Positions 60,334 to 64,000 of a DNA stretch of 64,000 bases are shown here, in pieces. A program made the position numbers and the translations under genes. The notes below the pieces were generated by a model. The model made no database searches. It was not told where the DNA came from and saw nothing but the letters and a program-made list of their open reading frames with translations. How positions within the stretch are numbered: position 1 is the stretch's first letter; every line of letters starts with the position of its first letter. Source of the stretch: Actinoplanes sp. M2I2 (GTDB taxonomy: Bacteria; Actinomycetota; Actinomycetes; Mycobacteriales; Micromonosporaceae); the NCBI RefSeq assembly GCF_023544445.1, contig NZ_JALPVJ010000010.1, positions 62,001-126,000 of the forward strand. The letters are read 5' to 3'.

Positions 60334-61476
60334 GTGACTGTTTCGACGCTGCTCGTGGTGCTCGTCTGCCTCGCCGTCGGGGGCGCCCTCGGGTGGCTCG
60401 CCGCGCGACTGCGGGCGGCCGCCGACATCGCCCGGCTCGAGGCGACCGTGCAGGCCCGCGCGGACGGGGAGGAACGCCTGGAACAGTCGCTCCGCTCCTT
60501 GTCGTACGAGTCCACGGCCCAATCGCAGGAGGCGGTGGCCCGGGCGGTGGCGCCGCTGCACGAGACGCTGCGCCGCTACGAGGAAAGGGTCACTGAGCTG
60601 GAGCGGGAGCGCATCGACGCGTACGCCGAGCTGCGCGAGCAGGTGCGCGCGATGGCCACGGTGTCGGGCGAGCTGCGGACCGAGACCAAGCAGCTGGTCG
60701 CCGCCCTGCGCACGCCGCAGACCCGGGGCCGCTGGGGCGAGCATCAGCTGCGCCGCATCGTCGAAGCGGCCGGCCTGCTCGAACACTGTGACTTCGCTGA
60801 GCAGGTCACGGCGGCAACCGACAATTCCGGCGTACGCCCCGATCTCGTCGTACGTCTGCACGGCGGCCGCAGTGTCGTCGTCGACGCCAAGGCGCCCCTG
60901 GAGGCGTACCTGTCGGCGCTGGAGGCCCGCGACGAGCGCAGCCGCGACGGATTCCTCGACCAGCACGCCCGTCATCTGCGCTCACACATCGACGCGCTGG
61001 CGGCCAAGCAGTACTGGACCGCCTTCGAGTCGGCGCCCGACTTCGTGGTGCTCTTCATGCCGGCCGACCCGTTCCTCGACGTCGCCCTGCGCCATGACCC
61101 GACGCTGATGGAACACGCCTTCCGCCGCAACGTGGTGCTGGCCACCCCGGCCACGCTCATCGCGCTGCTGCGGACGGTGGCGTTCTCCTGGCGGCAGGAG
61201 GAGCTGGCCCGCAACGCGGTCGAGGTGCACAGCGTCGCCCGCGAGCTCTACGCCCGGCTGTCGACCCTCGGCGACCACGTCGGCAAGCTCGGCGCCTCCC
61301 TCGGCGGCGCCGTCACCGCGTACAACAAGGCAGTCGGTTCCCTGGAAGCCCGCGTGCTGGTCAGCGCCCGAAAACTGGCCGAGATGGGCGTCTCCGACGA
61401 CGACATCCCCACCCCAGTCCAGCTCGAGGTAGCCCCCCGCCAGCCCCAGGCCCCCGAACTGCTGGAACCCCGCTGA
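60334..61476 (+). CDS. rmuC: RmuC-family DNA recombination protein
   Basis: The product is 380 aa from a GTG. An N-terminal membrane helix (residues 4-25) and a coiled coil (about 30-125) precede the PD-(D/E)XK-like RmuC core: RGRWGEHQLRRIVEAAGLL, VRPDLVVRLHGGRSVVVDAKAP and VLFMPADPFLDVAL. RmuC limits inversions between short repeats in E. coli and may be a nuclease. It is convergent with ispH, with a long inverted repeat in between. Confidence 0.93.
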   Translation: MTVSTLLVVLVCLAVGGALGWLAARLRAAADIARLEATVQARADGEERLEQSLRSLSYESTAQSQEAVARAVAPLHETLRRYEERVTELERERIDAYAELREQVRAMATVSGELRTETKQLVAALRTPQTRGRWGEHQLRRIVEAAGLLEHCDFAEQVTAATDNSGVRPDLVVRLHGGRSVVVDAKAPLEAYLSALEARDERSRDGFLDQHARHLRSHIDALAAKQYWTAFESAPDFVVLFMPADPFLDVALRHDPTLMEHAFRRNVVLATPATLIALLRTVAFSWRQEELARNAVEVHSVARELYARLSTLGDHVGKLGASLGGAVTAYNKAVGSLEARVLVSARKLAEMGVSDDDIPTPVQLEVAPRQPQAPELLEPR

Positions 61477-61484
61477 CCCCCGCC

Positions 61485-61587
61485 GCAATCGCCCCGCTGA
61501 TGAGCGGGGAGTCGATTTCGCGTCGCCGCCGGGTTTGCGGTGCCGTGAAATTGGCTGCCCGCTCATCAGCCCCGAAGGGGCGATTGC
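61485..61587. repeat. Long interrupted inverted repeat between convergent rmuC and ispH
   Basis: Outer arms GCAATCGCCCC (61485-61495) and GGGGCGATTGC (61577-61587), and inner arms GCTGATGAGCGGG (61496-61508) and CCCGCTCATCAGC (61558-61570), pair perfectly except for a six-base bulge (61571-61576). Weaker pairing continues inward (ATTTC with GAAAT). The right arm also encodes the last residues of IspH. A small hairpin CCCCGCT-GATG-AGCGGGG (61493-61510) can form within the left arm. Confidence 0.85.
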
Positions 61588-62576
61588 TCGCGGAGCGGAG
61601 CGGAGCCATTAAGCACAGCTGCTGCGGCTTTCATGTCTCTCCGCAGCTCTTGGGGTAGGGAGAAGGTGAGGCGCTCGTCGGCGGTGGTGAACTCGGTGAC
61701 CTCGCCGAAGCCGCGCGTGGCCAGGTGGCCCAGCACCTCCATGACCAGTTCCTCGGGGACGCTGGCGCCGGACGAGACGCCGACCGTGGTCGCGCCCTCG
61801 AGCCACTCGTCCTGGATCTCGGACGCGTAGTCGACCAGGTGGCCGGAGCGGGCGCCGGCGTCCACCGCCACCTCGACGAGGCGGACGGAGTTGGACGAGT
61901 TGGTCGAGCCGACGACGATCACCACGTCGCACTCGGGGGCGATCTCCTTGACCACGTGCTGGCGGTTCTGCGTGGCGTAGCAGATGTCGTCGCTCGGGGG
62001 CGACTGCAGCAGCGGCAGCCGGGTCTTGAGCCGGGCCACCGTCTCCATCGTCTCGTCGACCGACAGCGTGGTCTGCGACAGCCACACGACCTTGGCCGGG
62101 TCGCGCACGACGACCTGGTCGACCGCGTCGGGGCCGTCGACGAGCTGGATGTGCTGGGGAGCCTCGCCGGACGTGCCGACGACCTCCTCGTGGCCCTCGT
62201 GACCGATGAGCAGGATGTCGTAGTCGTCGGCGGCGAACCGCTTGGCCTCGTGGTGGACCTTGGTGACCAGCGGGCAGGTCGCGTCGATGGCCTTGAGGTT
62301 GCGGGCCCGGGCCTGCTCGTGCACCTCGGGGGCGACACCGTGGGCCGAGAAGACGACGGTCGAGCCCTCGGGCACCTCCTCGTTCTCCTCCACGAAGATC
62401 GCGCCGCGGGCCTCGAGCGTGTTGACCACGTGTTTGTTGTGCACGATCTGCTTGCGCACATAGACCGGGGCGCCGTAGAGCTTCAGCGCTTCCTCGACGG
62501 TCTGCACCGCGCGGTCGACGCCCGCGCAGTAGCCGCGCGGCTTGGCCAGCAGGACACGCTTCCGAGGTTCGCTCAC
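61566..62576 (-). CDS. ispH: 4-hydroxy-3-methylbut-2-enyl diphosphate reductase
   Basis: The product is 336 aa from GTG 62576 (VSEPRKRVLLAKPRGYCAGV). The frame opens further upstream without family similarity. The three cluster Cys are in PRGYCAGVDRA, DATCPLVTKVH and CYATQNRQ. HGVAPEVHEQA and SSNSVRLVEVA are substrate-site segments. It is the last enzyme of the non-mevalonate isoprenoid pathway, with a [4Fe-4S] cluster. Its final residues (APLREQSPLRG) are encoded in the long inverted repeat and may be a recent extension. Confidence 0.96.
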   Translation of the reverse strand: MSEPRKRVLLAKPRGYCAGVDRAVQTVEEALKLYGAPVYVRKQIVHNKHVVNTLEARGAIFVEENEEVPEGSTVVFSAHGVAPEVHEQARARNLKAIDATCPLVTKVHHEAKRFAADDYDILLIGHEGHEEVVGTSGEAPQHIQLVDGPDAVDQVVVRDPAKVVWLSQTTLSVDETMETVARLKTRLPLLQSPPSDDICYATQNRQHVVKEIAPECDVVIVVGSTNSSNSVRLVEVAVDAGARSGHLVDYASEIQDEWLEGATTVGVSSGASVPEELVMEVLGHLATRGFGEVTEFTTADERLTFSLPQELRRDMKAAAAVLNGSAPLREQSPLRG

Positions 62577-62629
62577 CCGGCCATGGTACGTGGCGGCGTC
62601 CCGGCAACGCCCGGTCGCGCACAGTGCCG

Positions 62630-62638
62630 TTGTCCACA
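62630..62638. promoter_or_regulatory. DnaA-box-like 9-mer between ispH and the membrane gene
   Basis: TTGTCCACA, a perfect match to the actinobacterial DnaA-box consensus, lies in the 137-bp divergent region. A single 9-mer may be coincidental. Confidence 0.3.
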
Positions 62639-62713
62639 GGCGGGCGCCGGCCACCGGCCGGTCCGCCCGGCCGAGGGCTCGACCACGGAGGCTCCGGCCG
62701 GGATACTCGTCGG

Positions 62714-63265
62714 GTGCTCGATGAGGGTCAACGGGATGTGGCGCAGCCGGTCGCAGTGGCCGGTCCGGCGCCGGGGTGGGCCGTCACCGGGCGGGCGCTG
62801 CGCTTCGTCCTCGGCGCGTTGTCGCTGGTCGGCGGGCTGACCTGGATTCTGCTCAACCTGCACGTGGCGACGGCGGCGCTGGACGCGGCGATCGGCACGG
62901 TGCTCGCCGCCGGCGGCCTGGTGCTGCTCATGCCCCACCGCATCCGGCTGCCCCGGCTGGTCACCGCCGTGGTGATGACCGGATCGGCGCTGGGCGGCAC
63001 CGCGGCCGGCCTGATCGTCGAGAAGTCCCGCCGGTGCTGCGAGTTCGCGTACGTGTCGGAACGGGGCTGGCCTTTCCAGTGGATCCACCGGGGCGGGTTC
63101 GCCGACGACCCGGAGACGGCGTTCCGGCTGGCGCGGTCGGCCGGCTGGAGCATCGACGTCGTCTCGCTGGCCGTCGACCTGCTTGTCTGGTCGTACGCCG
63201 GTCTCCTGCTGGTGGTCATCGCCGTCGTTATCGGCCGCCGCCGGACCGGTTCGTCGCGGGCCTGA
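62714..63265 (+). CDS. Four-helix membrane protein with CC-Y-GxPF motif
   Basis: The product is 183 aa from GTG 62714, six bases after GATACT (probable leaderless promoter). Helices are near residues 28-48, 55-72, 82-102 and 150-172. The loop between helices 3 and 4 has CCEFAYVSERGWPFQWIHRG. The same arrangement recurs in the next gene, so the two are paralogues in tandem. Function is unknown. The Cys pair could bind a metal or form a disulfide outside the membrane. Its stop is in a 25-bp tandem repeat. Confidence 0.75.
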   Translation: MLDEGQRDVAQPVAVAGPAPGWAVTGRALRFVLGALSLVGGLTWILLNLHVATAALDAAIGTVLAAGGLVLLMPHRIRLPRLVTAVVMTGSALGGTAAGLIVEKSRRCCEFAYVSERGWPFQWIHRGGFADDPETAFRLARSAGWSIDVVSLAVDLLVWSYAGLLLVVIAVVIGRRRTGSSRA

Positions 63266-63299
63266 CCGATCGGGTTCGTCGCGGGCCTGACCGATCGGG
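63250..63299. repeat. Perfect 25-bp tandem repeat spanning a stop codon
   Basis: TTCGTCGCGGGCCTGACCGA followed by TCGGG occurs at 63250-63274 and again, identically, at 63275-63299. The stop TGA of the preceding gene (63263-63265) lies in the first copy. Confidence 0.95.
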
Positions 63300-63354
63300 G
63301 CGGAAGAAGGCGAATCGCCGGTGATGTGATGGTTTTGCCGAGATACTCGGACGC

Positions 63355-63963
63355 ATGCCTGCGGCTGTGGAGGACGACGAACCCGGTTTTCTCGCGTCGG
63401 CGGGAGCGACCTTCCGGCTGATCGTGGGATGGGCCTGCGTCGCGCTCGGGCTGCTCGACCTGGCGATGGGCCTGAACGACGTCTCCTATGTCGTCTTCCA
63501 CGTGGTGCTGCTGATCACCGGGCTGCTCCTGCTGGGCGCGGGCCGGATCGGGAGCCGGCTGTCCGGCCTCGCCTGGGCGGCGGGTGGGCTGGTCGCGGTG
63601 CTGGGGCTGGTGGGCAGCACGATCCCGTCGCTGGCCGTGGCCTGCTGTTCGCGCGACTACGCCGTACGGCACGGCTTCCCGTTCACGATGCTGGCCCGCG
63701 ATCCCGGCGACTGGCGTACCGACCCGTTCCGTTCCGTCGCCGACGTGCTCTTCTGGCTGTGCGCCGGGTTGATCGCCATGGCCGTCGTCGCCTGGCTCCG
63801 TCCGGCTCGCCCCGAGCCCCGCCGGGCGGACGCGTCGCCGGTGGGCAACCCGCCGGGCCACGCCGAGAAGCGCGCCTACGACCAGGGAGCGTCGGTGCGA
63901 CCGTCGCCCGGCCCCGACCCGAGCCGCGGCGACAGCGCCGAGGACCGCACCCTCCGGCAATAG
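63355..63963 (+). CDS. Paralogous four-helix membrane protein with CC-Y-GxPF motif
   Basis: The product is 202 aa with its ATG seven bases after GATACT. Helices are near residues 20-38, 42-62, 68-88 and 122-145. The loop has CCSRDYAVRHGFPFTMLARD, aligned with the preceding gene at the Cys pair, Tyr and G-x-P-F. A hydrophilic C-terminal tail of 50 residues is unique to this copy. No known domain. Both genes share the same type of promoter, suggesting joint expression. Confidence 0.75.
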   Translation: MPAAVEDDEPGFLASAGATFRLIVGWACVALGLLDLAMGLNDVSYVVFHVVLLITGLLLLGAGRIGSRLSGLAWAAGGLVAVLGLVGSTIPSLAVACCSRDYAVRHGFPFTMLARDPGDWRTDPFRSVADVLFWLCAGLIAMAVVAWLRPARPEPRRADASPVGNPPGHAEKRAYDQGASVRPSPGPDPSRGDSAEDRTLRQ

Positions 63964-64000
63964 CCCTCGTCGGCGCGGCCGTCGGGCGGCAGCGGAAATG

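Overview
The window is very GC-rich actinobacterial chromosome (mostly about 70% GC or higher by eye), most likely from a Micromonosporaceae member such as Actinoplanes. Supporting this are a mycothiol-pathway deacetylase (mshB), a type VII (ESX) mycosin with a Pro/Gly-rich secreted partner, a Sdh1-type succinate dehydrogenase, frequent GTG starts, ATGA/GTGA gene overlaps and many apparently leaderless promoters. No rRNA, tRNA, CRISPR array, prophage or complete insertion sequence was seen.

Layout. 1-4.7 kb: a minus-strand group with a SIMPL-domain protein (cut by the window edge), a YbaB-like protein, a mycosin, a large Pro/Gly-rich ESX partner and a small helical ESX-type protein. 4.9-7.3 kb: dapC and a 7Fe ferredoxin, divergent from a GNAT acetyltransferase. 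7.3-11.2 kb: membrane protein, VanW-family cell-wall protein, membrane protein, mshB. 11.3-17.7 kb: an S9-like protein that appears to have lost its catalytic residues, a Uma2 nuclease, the TldD/TldE pair and a membrane protein. 18-21.8 kb: sdhCAB. 21.9-25 kb: TetR and MFS efflux pump with a three-copy operator, then an AlkB-like oxygenase.

25.3-41.1 kb is the most coherent accessory block. A ten-gene operon encodes a complete branched-chain-type ABC importer (livGFHMJ), two SDRs, an ACAD10/11 (LvaA)-like phosphotransferase, an ACAD11 (LvaC)-like acyl-CoA dehydrogenase and a TetR. Nearby are a TetR-aldehyde dehydrogenase-alcohol dehydrogenase operon and a divergent acyl-CoA dehydrogenase plus CoA ligase operon. 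The two outward-facing promoters share a 17-bp palindrome. The block reads as a regulon that imports a small hydroxylated or ketone-bearing organic acid or alcohol, oxidises it, activates it with CoA, and possibly removes a hydroxyl through a phosphorylated intermediate. The substrate is unknown.

41-47.7 kb holds housekeeping and small genes: NUDIX, a pterin dehydratase-like protein, a PH-like protein, a four-gene overlapping operon (G5 protein, methyltransferase, nucleotidyltransferase, peptidase E), FMN reductase, MarR and GNAT. 47.7-50.3 kb is a small accessory islet with lower GC at its right end: Uma2, a decayed antitoxin/PIN pair, and an intact PIN protein with an unfamiliar 272-aa partner. 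50.4-64 kb: ychF, an alpha/beta hydrolase divergent from alkylation-repair genes across twin operators, LysR/SDR, valS, membrane proteins, rmuC, ispH and two related membrane proteins.

A recurring oddity is that at least six genes end inside short direct repeats that contain their stop codons.
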